Shown here: in pieces, positions 34,469 to 44,937 of the stretch | How positions within the stretch are numbered: position 1 is the first letter of the stretch | How the letters are laid out: the number at the start of each line of letters is the position of its first letter | Assembly: GCA_030544215.1 (NCBI GenBank) | Contig: JARZZO010000009.1 | Location: 48,603,129-48,667,128, forward strand | Direction of reading: 5' to 3' | DNA length: 64,000 bases | Source of the DNA: Zantedeschia hybrid cultivar | Lineage: Eukaryota; Streptophyta; Magnoliopsida; Alismatales; Araceae | The notes under the pieces: model-generated | Told to the model about the DNA's origin: nothing | What the model saw: the letters and a program-made list of their open reading frames with translations, nothing else | The model's database searches: none | Translations under genes and position numbers: made by a program

Positions 34469-34739
34469 GAAAATAAACTAGGTTTGTCCCTTGGGCGGTA
34501 GCCCAGTGGGACACCCCCTGTTGGGAACGGGGGGCCCCGTGGTCGAGCCCGAGCGTTCTCCTAGTGCTCTTGTTTGGGCACATTTTCGTGCTGAGTTTGC
34601 CCTACCCCTGGGCGTGGGTTTGTGTTGGCCAATTGGCCTGGTTTTCCCAGGGATCGATCCCTGGTGGGTTGTAAATATGGTATACATAAGTTTCTCCCTA
34701 GCCACTGCGCTAGGCAACCATAAAAAAAAGAAAATAAAC
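34469..34739 (+). mobile_element. tRNA-derived SINE with 10 bp target duplication, in DPMS1 intron 5
   Basis: The body (34,479-34,729) has an A box TAGCCCAGTGG (34,499-34,509) that fits the pol III consensus exactly and a B box-like TGGTCGAGCCC (34,540-34,550). It ends in an A-rich tail (TAAAAAAAA). Perfect 10 bp direct repeats GAAAATAAAC flank it at 34,469-34,478 and 34,730-34,739, with partial similarity extending further. It is GC-rich within an AT-rich intron, which suggests fairly recent insertion. Confidence 0.85.
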
Positions 34740-34911
34740 CAGTTTTCTAGGATGACTGTAAATACCTCATCTACAATATATCCTAATTTTCTGAGTCTTC
34801 TTGCAGGTCCCTATAAACTTTGTTGACAGGATTTATGGCAGTTCAAAATTAGGTGGATCAGAGATTGTTGAATATTTAAAAGGCCTTGTCTATCTGCTGT
34901 TCACAACATAA

Positions 34912-37329
34912 CCTGTGGTTCTCAGTAAATTTGTCCTGAAATAATGGATCTCAACTATTTATTTGCGAAGCAATGGGATTCCTACCAATGAAATAAGGGG
35001 AGCTTTTAAAATATTTGATGAGAAGAGTTTTTCTTTTATTTTGTTTTCTTGAATGTCAATTATGTCCACCTTCCTTTTTTGTTGCCTTAGCTTATGGACA
35101 TCCAAGTTACCAACTATTCATTTTCATCAATTATGTTGCATTTTCTGTTTTCAACAGTGTAGTCAACCTTACCACAAGTTTTATGCAGTAGGTATGTAAA
35201 GACCGAGAGAAGATTGATTGGCTAAAAGCTTGGACATGTTGTAACACTCATGCTAATATTGCTAGTAGTAGGTGTTTAGTTATATATATATTAAATTTAA
35301 TATTGTCAGAACAAATTTAATACGTCTGAACCAGTGTTAAAAATGTTCAGGCATTGAGAGTCTCAAAACTCTATCCTCTTTTCCCCACTCTTAACTCTCT
35401 CTTTTGCATTGGACTATGCTTCTCTTCATTCCTCCAATATTGATTTTTAAGGCCTCAAAATTTTGATATCACAATTAATATTCCAACCAAACAGGACATT
35501 ACCTGATGACAGTATAGCATAGCAACCATTTCCTTTTTCATCCTACATCTTTTCTGATTCTTGTTTGTAAATCTAGATGATTTGCTGCTTGCAACTACTT
35601 GGTTATACCATTGACAGGAAACATTCAGGAAAAACATGTGAATCTGCCATGTATGAAACAATTTGATTATGTCATTGTGCATTCGCATTGTGAGAATGTT
35701 TTTCATGTACGTGCATTGATTTTTAACATTTCCTTTCTTCATGCCCAGGTTCACCAGTTGCTTCTTTTCCCATTTGTTGATCTGATTCTCCTTTTTCATT
35801 TTACCCCTCACCATTATTTTGTTCTCCATTTTCTCTTTACTTGAGTTCTGTCCAATTTTCCTTCTATATTTTGTTATGTCTGTTCTTTGATGTTTAATTT
35901 TAGATCTACTTATTTACCACTTGGATAGATGCAGTTTCTGGCCAACTAACACATTAGTTGAGGATTTTGACATTTTTTTTAAAATCTACCATCTTTTACC
36001 TGCTGGTTGGTGTGTTTAGGTCACGGAATAACAAACAAACAAGGGGAGGGCATTGTTTAGCCAGTTAAAACTAGATTAAAATTTGGGGGGGGGGGGGGGG
36101 TGTTGGTCATCCACTCCGAAGGTGGGATCATGTTGCTGTGTTAAGCTTTATAAAGACTATAGAGATGTTGATGTATCTCCCTGTTTCAACACACCATCAT
36201 CAGTTAAGTTGCTAAAGCCAATTCTCGTAAGCGTAAGCGAACTGGCATGTTTGGTGATTTGATGGAAACTTTGGTTTGACTTGTCCACTTGGTTACATTG
36301 ACCAAGATTGAACAGAAGTGTTTGTTTGTTTGTTTGATAAAAAAATTGAGTTTAATGACAGGTGGACTTGTTTAAATTTTATTAAATAGACTTGATATTA
36401 ATTGTTTGTTTAATAGTTTCTTAGGGTTTGTTTAACATTAATTTGGATTTTGTTCAACTCACATAAATGTATAGCTTGAAACTGTTTTTTGATACTAATG
36501 TGCTGAGCTTCAAAGGATTTAAGATCTAGTTATATTAGAGAGTCATGTCGGATATTTAGACATAACATAACATTCAGATACTCTTGTTCTATATTTTACT
36601 TTAAGATTTCAAAATAAATATTGTATATGTCTTCTTAATACTTGTTATACACCAACATTTAGTATACTTAAATAATATCGTTCATGTTTTAAAGAAGTTT
36701 GGATAACCATGTTATATTATATGCATGTAAAGTACGTACAAAGTAGTATATGCTTATATACTTTTCATGTCTCACATTCTAGTTTAAAAGGTTTGCTGTG
36801 ATCAACATACGTGTAGCTTTGCTGTGTTCAACATACGTATCCCTTGACGCTCGACGCTCGACGCCAATGTTCATATCCCACAAATCGTAATTATTGGACT
36901 CAAGTTTAGGTCAGTTATTCAATGAGTTAACTTTGATCTAAGCAAAAACAAATGCTCATTTGATATTCAAATTGGTGATACTTGACTCGAATTCATCCTC
37001 ATTATTATATGAATTAAACGTGAAAGAGATGTTTTGCTCATCTAAATTTCAACTTCGGATCTGTTTAGAAGGGGGTCAAATGCACTGAGTGCGCGGCTTT
37101 TCCGGAAAAACCTTATTAGGCCGACTGTTTAGTTGCCTGTAAAAAGTTAGTTAACTGAAAATTTTCCGTAGACTACGGATAAATCTCGATTTTGGCAACA
37201 GCTTGTCAAGGTAGGATGCCGTTTTCAGATTAGACATTTGAAGATGTTTTTGCTCCCACCGTCTTCTTCCATCTCATGTTTCATCCAAGTATACTTTCTG
37301 CACCATATGGGGTGTGGCCTATAACTGTT
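34912..37329. other. Non-coding DNA downstream of the DPMS1 pseudogene
   Basis: No recognised gene is present. Frames on both strands near 35,455-35,844 overlap each other and have no domain. A G16 run lies at 36,085-36,100, a short TTTG repeat near 36,324, and a small CGACGCT repeat near 36,845-36,865. Confidence 0.45.
36085..36100. repeat. Homopolymer of 16 G
   Basis: An uninterrupted run of G lies in otherwise AT-rich DNA. It could form a G-quadruplex or be a length-variable or assembly-sensitive site. Confidence 0.9.
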
Positions 37330-37565
37330 TATTATTTATTTATATTTTTTATGGTGGGCCTTATCCTATCCGACACATTTGTGTAATCCGATCTCCGATC
37401 GAATGACCCAAAAAAATTTAAAACATAAAAAATTGAGTCTAATGGATAGTGAAATTCACTGGTTTTAAATTTTTTAGAATTTTTTAAAATCATCCAATCG
37501 GAGATCGGATTATATGGACATGTCGGACATAATGGAACCAACCATAAAAATAATAATAAAAAAAT
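37330..37565. mobile_element. Foldback (long inverted repeat) element
   Basis: About 70 bp at 37,335-37,405 is the inverted counterpart of 37,490-37,562. Both arms contain TTTTTATGGT, TCCGACA and TAATCCGATCTCCGAT, then a variable ATGA end. The arms are separated by about 85 bp of AT-rich DNA. No open frame or clear TSD is seen, so it is a MITE-like foldback of unknown family. Confidence 0.7.
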
Positions 37566-37660
37566 GAAAATAAAACTTGGTGTTGGAGCCATCTGATCAA
37601 GTAATCATCGCCTTTTTGGCCGACTCAGCTCAAAAAATTTAAAAAAAGAAAAATTGCCTT

Positions 37661-38150
37661 TGCCATTCAATTTTGATCACGCGGGGGTATAATTTTTTTA
37701 TTTCAGTTCTCCCATCAAATGCCAAGTTGGAGTATTCTCTCAGTTGAAAGAATGAGAAAAGATGCTCTTTAGTGTTATCATTTGAATTTTGATCATGTAA
37801 CGGCATGATTTTCTTATTTAGACCATCTAATTGGATGCCTAGTTAGGATGTCCACCCAACTCAAAAACCTAATAATAACAAGAAAACTCTTTTGACTATG
37901 CCATTCGAATTTTGATCCTGTGGGGGCATCATTTTTTTTATTCGAATTGTCTAATCAGATGTTAACTTGGGATGTTCTCCCAACTCAAAAAATAAAAGAA
38001 AAAGGAAAAAAAATGCTCTTGAAGCTATCAGTCAAATTTTTATCGTATGAGAGCATGATCTTTTTATTTTAACTGTCCGATCAAATGCTGAGTTGGAGTG
38101 TTCTCTTGACTCTCGGAAAATTAAAAAAGAAAAGAAAAGAAAAGAAGTTA
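37661..38150. repeat. Tandem repeat of about 114-128 bp, four diverged units
   Basis: Units begin near 37,661, 37,775, 37,899 and 38,026 with a CATT-GAATTTTGATC-like phrase. Each continues with GGGGGCAT-ATTTTTTTATT, then CTAATC-GATGCC-AGTTGG-GTGTTCTC and a purine-rich tail with AAAAGAAAA. A partial unit precedes them (about 37,592-37,660). Divergence is high, so the array is old. Confidence 0.75.
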
Positions 38151-39964
38151 CGCTAATCTTTATTAGAAATTGATCCCATAATGTGAAAGGTCTTATATTA
38201 ACAAATAAACATATGAAATCACTTTTAGGAAAATATTTTACAAAAAGCTAAATTGATGAAATTTTTTTATAAAAATATTTTCAAAAATACCAAATGATGA
38301 ATTATAATTTTATTTTTCTCGTAAATTAATTTTCTTAAAACATATTTTTCACTTAAATACGCTCTACGTGGAACCAAACGGACCTTTAGTTATATAACTT
38401 AAACACGGAATAGCTGAGTGATGCGAAAAATACTAACTTTTACTTTATCATTAGGACTCTACTAACATTAGAATATCAGAAGCAGGAGACTCTGATTTTA
38501 CAGTAAGTTAGATTAGACATCTCTTACTCTTATAAAAGTTGGTACACCTGACAAAAGTTGATGCATGCGCCAGTTTTCCATAAAACCTCAGAGGACGTTT
38601 TATTTGGTAGAAAAATATTTGGTACAGACCAGATAAATGGGCAGGTCAACCAAAAGTGGCATCCGCGGGTACAAGCTGGGTGCCGTTCTCTGAGAAGAGC
38701 GGACGTCGATTGGCGTGTATGCCCGGTAGAGGAGAAACGTCTACACTTGTGTTCTTAAAATTTAACTTGTTATAATTTTACATTTATAATTTATTTACAC
38801 TTGTACCCCTAAAACTTAATTATTAACCTTACACTCATATCCTTAAAAGTTTAAGATGTATAGTTTTACACTTGTACCCTTAAAATTTAAAGACATGATA
38901 GCTCTATAGAAAAACAAATAAATGAAAATAAGATTTTTTGAAATAATCCCATAAAAGATTCTATATTTGTAAATTGTATGATTCATATTTGCATATAACT
39001 CCCTTAATATGGTATTACTTGCACATAACCCCAAGTTTGTTTTAATTTCTCTTAAATTAAAATATTGTTATCATAAGTGCATATGCAAAAATTATTAAAT
39101 AAATTTTTTAATAATATCTTAAATTAATATACAAATACCTTACAAGAAAAATCGCACAAACATCCATTTATAAACTTGTTATAAATACTTAGCATCAAAA
39201 AAATTATTTCTATTTGTATGTAAAGTAAAAATATTTGAACTCGGATGAAATTCACAGCAAACCATATAGTTAAGGAGTCTACATGTAAAGAACATCAGAA
39301 TTAAGGGGGATATATGCAAATACGAATTATGCATGGCGTTATCTACATATACAAAACTTTTTAAGAGATTGGTTACAAAAATCTCAAAAAAATCTTTTAC
39401 ACTTAAACAAATATATGATGTCATTTTCAAGAAAATATTTTATGGAAAACAAAAAAATGAAAAAATTTTGTAAATTAATTTTTTTAAAAATATTTTTCAT
39501 TAGAATACGTTTTACCTAGAACCAAACGGACTCTTAAAGTTGGATTAGAGATGACCTCAACTCCATTAACTTGGCCCGCGTTGCATCCCAGTTATATACT
39601 GGTTTTTGCATGCCGATCTATCTAAAAATCAGAATGTCCCGCTTCTGATATTTTAATAGAACTTTCTGATCTTCAATCCTCATAAATTTGATATTACAAA
39701 GAATCTCCCATAATTTAATTATTTACAAATAATTTTCTACCATTGCAACTTTCTTTAAAAAATCCTTTGTATGGGCTTCTTTGTAACACTTTTAGATTTT
39801 TTTTATCATTCTAAGGCCCTGCATTAATTCACGGGAAATTGTGAGGGCTTATAAATAAATAATTAGATTATGAGGGTTTTTTCTAAATATATTATATACA
39901 CATAATTATATCAATTTGGAAATTACGGTCATAATTATATCATTCTAAAATATTGATTTGTTAC
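38151..39964. other. AT-rich non-coding DNA with paired MITE-like ends
   Basis: No coding region is supported. A segment of about 85 bp ending ACCAAACGGACCTTTA (38,301-38,388) recurs in direct orientation at 39,462-39,534 (ACCAAACGGACTCTTA). It looks like the conserved terminus of a MITE family, but opposite ends were not found. Segment 38,750-38,890 has three diverged copies of an ACACTTGTACCCTTAAAA-like phrase. Confidence 0.5.
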
Positions 39965-39986
39965 ATATATATATATATATATATAT
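39965..39986. repeat. Short AT microsatellite
   Basis: This is an AT dinucleotide tract of about 11 units. Confidence 0.9.
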
Positions 39987-40493
39987 TTGAAATATTATAT
40001 GTGCACATATAAAATTATCCTGTCACGAAGAAAAGTCGGCTTGTGTGCGAGTTTAACCTAAATCTTATAATAACGGTCTGATCTGGCCCAACATTTAACT
40101 AATGTAAGTGGATTCAACTTAGTCCACCCAAATTTACTTAATACATCATTAACGGGAAGCTAAAATGTACCAAGTTGCAGTTCAGCAGACATCGAAGCGG
40201 CATTATATGAATGAATCTAGTGGGACAGTTGGTTTTATCCTTTTGACATTTTTTTGGGAGATCTCAGGTTCAGATTAGTCAGGAGTTTAAAATTCCTGAT
40301 ATTTGGCTTTCGTGTGCTGCCGGGGATTACCTCCTCAGAAATCAGCCTAGACGCAGAATTATCGCCTACTTAGGCGAAATTATCAAGGATTAGCACTCTT
40401 TAAGAGAAAAATATCAAGCTTTGCTCATACATAATCGATTAATTGAGTCATCCTTTCAAAAATAAAAAAATGATACTATATACAAATTCATTT
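39987..40493. other. Non-coding DNA, unassigned
   Basis: No recognised gene, repeat family or domain is present. Confidence 0.4.
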
Positions 40494-41008
40494 GCCCCAC
40501 TTTGTTTGCAGAATAAGTTATTACGTGGCCCCCCGACGGAATAGCGTATACTAGAATAGGGGATGTTTCGGTTTGATAGTTTTGTGGGCCCCGCTGAAGG
40601 AATAAGAAGAATAAGTAATTTTTTGGTCTAGAGTGGGATGACTTATTCTCCTTATTTGCGCCACTTTGATTGGAGAATAAGAGAAGAACAAGACCCCTTA
40701 TTCTTATAATAAGGTTAATTCTAGTTTGTGCTTATACTAAAATAAGGAGAATAAGCAATTCGACTATAAACCCAAGAATTACTTATTCTTCTTATTCCGT
40801 CAGTGGGTCCCACGGAACTGTCAAAGCTAAGCACCCCTTATTCTAATATACACTATTTCGGATAAGTAATTTCGGATAACCTATTCTGCAAATAAATTAA
40901 TATGTTATTCTGCACCGGTATAAGTCATTATATTTGTCAAAGCAAAATTAAGCTTATTCTCCTTTTATTCGCGCTTATTCTTCTTCTATTCTCCAATCAA
41001 AGTGACGC
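40494..41008. mobile_element. PIF/Harbinger-type MITE, probably two nested copies
   Basis: The 515 bp element begins GCCCCACTTTGTTTGCAG and ends with the inverse of GCGTCACTTTGATTGGAG, the same 11 bp terminal pattern (GNNNCACTTTG) and AGAATAAG follow-on as the PIF/Harbinger element at 3,795-11,569. A third terminus of this type, GCGCCACTTTGATTGGAG, starts inside at 40,658 and matches the right end better. A partial inverse of the left end sits at about 40,880-40,896. Long imperfect arms (40,536-40,625 against 40,772-40,860) form a hairpin. The interior is full of GAATAAG words. No clean 3 bp TSD is visible (TTT against AGA). Confidence 0.7.
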
Positions 41009-41595
41009 AGAGCTGGTCATAAAAATAAAATAAAAAATCAGAGGTGAGCGATCAAGTTGGATCGTGCAGCTTTTGAAAAAAAAAAAAAAGGGACAGGTAT
41101 CAAACCTTGCATTCCGCTTCTAAACAGCAGGTGCAGTTAGGTGTATCTGCCGCTGCTAGCTATCTGATTAAAGTTTTCTTTGTAGAAAAATGCTAGCCAT
41201 TGTTCAGCCTCACTCCCAATGTGAAAGAAAATAAAAGGAAACTTTGTCTACAGACCCATAAACTCTTGAACATTGGACATTGTATTTTTCGAATTGCCAT
41301 ATTAGCTGCCTACCCTTGAAATTCAAATAAACTTACAATCTGATTAACTGTGATTTGTAAATAGAACGTGGTACTGATAAATACCTTTATAACTAAGAAG
41401 AGAAATTTTCCTTTTTCTATCCTGTTTACCTCTTTCTCTAATTTAAGGGTACAATTGTCATTTCCTAATTAATTAAGCACTTACTCAATTGTGCTCTAAG
41501 GAGACATTCGTTCCACAAGGCCATGGAGGTGAAAGCAATGGTGTATTATGGAGGTTGTTCGTAAATCAATGTAAAATAGTGCAATCTAAACTAAT
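41009..41595. other. Non-coding DNA between two MITEs
   Basis: A poly-A run lies at about 41,077-41,089. No coding region or repeat family is recognised. Confidence 0.4.
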
Positions 41596-42283
41596 TATTT
41601 TGTTGGAAAATTTACTAAAATGGGTATAAAATTTTTCAAAATATCCAATAGGAGCACTATAATTTTAAAATATCTAAAAAGGGCACTCTTCTTAAGATTT
41701 ATATCTATATTAGACAAAAGTCATACTTCTTTTCACATATTGGTCAAAGTACCCTCAATTGCAAACAAGACTGTCTCATATTTTACTAATTATAAAAATT
41801 TTACTAGCTTAGAACTCCGAGAAAAAGTCAATTTATGAATAATAACTAGTATGATTAACTAATTATTTATTCTTATGAACAAAATTTAAAGGTAATGTTA
41901 TTACTTTTTATTTTACATATTCATTCTTTTATTGATTGTAAAATTTTAAGATCCTCTTTCAAATTTTAAATCTTGCAGGAATAATTTGTATTGATATTTG
42001 TGTTAGTGTCCTTTTTGGTAATTATAAAAAATTAAGGTCATATTTAGATATTTTATGATAAAAGGTATGAAAGCAATACTATATAGATTTCAATTGGGAC
42101 AATCTTTTTGTAAAACAATTGAAGGCATTTTAGACAGCATGTTAGAAAACATATGAGTTTTGTCCCATTTAGGTATGATCTTTGGAAGAAGTGTCCATTT
42201 TAGATATTTTAAACATAAAGTGCCCCTATCAGATATTTTTTTAGTTTTTTTTACCCTTTTTAGTATTTTTTTCGTATTTTGTT
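41596..42283. mobile_element. Mutator-like (MULE) non-autonomous element with 9 bp target duplication
   Basis: The 670 bp body (41,605-42,274) is flanked by perfect 9 bp repeats TATTTTGTT at 41,596-41,604 and 42,275-42,283. The terminal inverted repeats are long, about 110-120 bp each: both contain TACTAAAA-GGGTA, an AATAGG-GCACTTTA-like block, TTTAAAATATCTAAAA and GACAAAA-TCATA. Long TIRs with a 9 bp TSD are the signature of Mutator-like elements. The interior has no transposase. Confidence 0.8.
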
Positions 42284-43032
42284 TTAAGCATTTTTACAAG
42301 TTGGAGGCCTGTTCTCTTGTTTTAGTTTAGAGAGAAGGTCCATTTTAAACTAAAATTAGAAGATTTGCACATTCTCTTATTTTATTTTACAAACAACCAA
42401 ACAAATGCTTTCGAATTTTAAAATCATAAAAATTCCACTGATTTTAAAATCAGTGTTTTTGAAACTGGTGGATCACAAAGTTTTACATTAACAAATAATC
42501 CATTATTAGTGTTTTAGTGACAAATATCATGAGTCAGAGGTACAATCCCAAATAACAAAGAATTCATAGGTACACAGATAAAAAACCCAAAATAGAAGGG
42601 GATACGTATGGACTCGGATCATCTACTCCAGATTCCCTACCCCATCGTGCTCCACTTCCTGTGGTTGGCCCACTTGTCTCAAATTTACACATCACCCCTT
42701 AAAGTTTGAAAATGGAGAAAGGCAGAGAAAAGAAAGAAACCGGCTCCTTCCGTCATGGAACCACTCAGACCCATTTGCTGCCAAAACTCTCCACATTGCG
42801 TTGCCCTCCCCACAGCACCTCCGACGGCGCTGCTTCCCCGCCAACATGTCTCCACTGTGTTGCCTCCCACCGCTCCATGAGTTCTCGACATTGCACTGTG
42901 CAACCTCCTCATTGCGCTGCCCTCCCCACAGTGCCTCCAACGGGCCTACCGTGCACTGTCCTCAAGGCTGCCACACCATGCTGCATGCCCTCCCCGCAGC
43001 GCCTCCCGGCCGGCCAAGATACTCAAAGACGG
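42284..43032. other. Non-coding DNA with a GC-rich stretch
   Basis: The segment at 42,740-43,020 is C-rich and has frames on both strands without a recognised domain. It repeats phrases such as TTGCGCTGCCCTCCCCACAG at loose intervals (about 42,797, 42,912, 42,985). It may be a remnant of a gene or LTR leader, but I cannot identify it. Confidence 0.35.
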
Positions 43033-43325
43033 TGTCTGATAAGTACACATTTTTAGATAAATAGTAAATTAAATTTACACACTATAATGTCAATTTTACG
43101 TACCAAATCACATCAAATGATAGATAAATCGATTATATTTTCAAAATATTAAATTTGCAAAATTCGAATGTCAAAAATTCTCATTTCATGGATTAAGTAA
43201 GTGTAATAATTTTATCTCAAATAAGAGCTTCTCGGTAATTATTTAGCATACATTTGAATAATTTATTGATTGCCGCATGAACTTAACTATTATTTTATAT
43301 GAATACAGGACATGAGCGAGCAAAT

Positions 43326-43384
43326 GACATAGTGGTTAGACCACCCGTACTTCAGCGAAGTGATCAAGATTCGAATCTTGGAAG
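43326..43384 (+). ncRNA. tRNA-like segment (pol III A/B-box-like) inside the Athila-type LTR
   Basis: CATAGTGGTTAGA followed 38 bp later by GATTCGAATCTTGG has the spacing and sequence of tRNA/SINE internal promoter boxes. The rest does not fold into a convincing cloverleaf, so it is a relic or a regulatory co-option rather than a tRNA gene. Confidence 0.4.
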
Positions 43385-43619
43385 ACACAAGACTTTATTT
43401 ATGTATTTTCGCTTCAAATGGGACCCACTTGCCAACTAAGAGAGAGAAAGAGGACGGAATCTTGAAATTCAAAGAAATAAATATCTCTTTTAAAATTCAA
43501 AATTTAAAATACCATTTATTATTTTTTTAAAGAGGATCCCCTAATCAAAAGAGAGCTTAATGCAAAGAATTAATAGCCTCTTTATTATTCTTTTGAAATT
43601 CAAATTTTTCTCTCTTTTC

Positions 43620-43626
43620 TATAAAA
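43620..43626 (+). promoter_or_regulatory. TATA box of the Athila-type LTR
   Basis: TATAAAA lies in U3 about 100 bp before the CT-rich tract. Confidence 0.55.
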
Positions 43627-44919
43627 CCAAGGAAGAGGAGAGGAAAAAGAGTTTTCGAATTCGGCTAACTCCCCCAACCGAGCTTTCGCTCTTCTCCATT
43701 TTTTCCTCTTAAGTTTTCTCTCCCTCTCTCTATATTTTTTAAAGGATTTTCCTATTGCTCTCTCCCTTCCCCAGCACCCTCTCTCTCTTCCCGCAGTGCT
43801 CTCTCTCTCTCTCTCTCTCCCCAGCTCTTTCTCTCTCACCCTGCTCTTTCTCTCTCTCCCTTGAGCACTCTCTCTTTCTCACTGCGCTCCCTCTCTCCCA
43901 CATTCTCTGTCCTTCTCTTTCTCTCCCTCTGCGCACTTCCTCTCGGTTCTCTCTCTCCCACAGAAGCCTTGCCAGCCAGGACTACGCGGCAACGGCAGCA
44001 CCTACCAACCGTGTGCGCCAGCCCTGCCAGGGCCACGCCGCAGTGCGAGTGAATTCACGCCACCATGCATCAACGACCGTGCCCGCACGAGTAGGTGCTC
44101 CCGCTCAGCCGCCGCCACGCGGCGATGTCTGGAGTGCTCCCATCCTTGCCACTGTATGGTGCCCACGCGAGCCACGCGCTCGCCATCGTCCGTTGCTCCA
44201 GAACGGGCCCATCTTCTTCTGCTGCGCCCGCCTCGGCCTCCACACGCGAAGGCATTGTTTAGTGTGCCTCGCCTGCCACCCGCTGGCGCACCACGCCTAG
44301 CCGTGCATCAAGCCAGCCACTGCACTGCCATGACCCCCTAGTCCAGTGCACCACCATCGCAGACGCTGACGTTGTGCGCCCCTGCGTCCACAAGAGCTTC
44401 TCTGCTTTTTTGTTCTCCCTCTTTAGTTGTTATTTTAGTTATTTTGTTTAAATCTGGTTGTTTAAATAATTCTGCCAAGGATATTGATGCCAAAAGTGTG
44501 TAATCTTATTTCATGATCATAGATGATTAAAGATGTTATTTTAAAGTGCAATTTGTTGAAGGATAATTAGTGTTTATTTTTTTCTAAGTCTAGATTTCCT
44601 CTCTTTAGGTGCTAGTTCTTTTTTTTTCCTAATGTGGTTTGATTATTTTCTCAAAAGTTGCTTATTTAGTTAGATTTTCAAATCTTAGCTAATTAATTTG
44701 TTGTTTGATTAGATAATAAATCAATTAATACAAGTGATCAAGTCCTCGAATGGTTTTAGATTAATTAAAAATCCCAAAGTTTTTAAAATATAAATTCTAT
44801 TTCCTTGTGGATCGACCCGGTCTCAACTAAGTACTACTTTGTAATTTTTATTGGGATTTGGAAATTAAGATTGATGTTATTTATGTTTTAACGACGGCAT
44901 TTAAATAAGCATCAATTTT

Positions 44920-44937
44920 TGGCGCCATTGCCGGGGA
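44920..44937 (+). promoter_or_regulatory. Primer-binding site of the Athila/Tat-type element
   Basis: TGGCGCCATTGCCGGGGA lies 5 bp after the LTR end. It is complementary to the 3' end of tRNA-Asp with one mismatch and is the standard PBS of Athila- and Tat-like elements. Confidence 0.85.

Larger units (their letters stand above)
30069..34911 (+). pseudogene. DPMS1: Dolichol-phosphate mannosyltransferase subunit 1, unprocessed pseudogene
   Basis: DPMS1 is the ER GT2-family enzyme that makes dolichol-phosphate mannose for glycosylation. Six exons are recognisable: 30,069-30,193 (KYSIIIPTYNEHLNIALITY), 32,698 to about 32,800 (GADFEIIVVDDGS...DIVKQLQQVYGED), 33,036-33,114 (TAYRHGLKHASGDFVLIMDA), about 33,729-33,917 (KQIETGASIVTGTDYV, GGGVHGW, LTSRGANVLAQTLLWPGVSD), 34,003-34,109 (SILEDVIHSCFSKGY) and 34,807-34,911 (GSSKLGGSEIVEYLKG...TT then stop). 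Introns show GT...AG at most borders, so it is not a retrocopy. It is disabled: exon 2 runs into stops, the metal-binding DAD reads DAE, a TAA opens exon 4, the exon 4 donor GT is AT, and exon 5 has a frameshift plus TGA. A LINE lies in intron 1 and a SINE in intron 5. A functional paralogue presumably exists elsewhere. Confidence 0.9.
43033..44914 (+). mobile_element. 5' LTR of an Athila/Tat-type Ty3/gypsy element
   Basis: The LTR runs from TGTCTGATAAG to ...AGCATCA and is followed by the primer-binding site at 44,920. A TATA box (TATAAAA, 43,620-43,626) precedes a long CT-rich tract (43,715-43,960), as often seen at the U3-R junction. GC-rich sequence then runs to about 44,400 and AT-rich U5 to the end. 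Open frames through the CT tract are low complexity and not genes. A tRNA-like segment lies at 43,326-43,384. The matching 3' LTR is beyond the window. Confidence 0.75.

Noticed and set aside
35455..35844. Overlapping 124- and 81-codon frames on opposite strands
   Set aside because: They are in AT-rich DNA, with Lys-rich and Phe-rich compositions expected by chance, and there is no domain.
38558..38758. 66-codon frame near 38.6 kb
   Set aside because: It is short, has no domain and is isolated in AT-rich DNA.
43600..44055. Leu/Ser-rich and Arg/Glu-rich frames on opposite strands
   Set aside because: They are translations of a CT/GA low-complexity tract in the Athila-type LTR.
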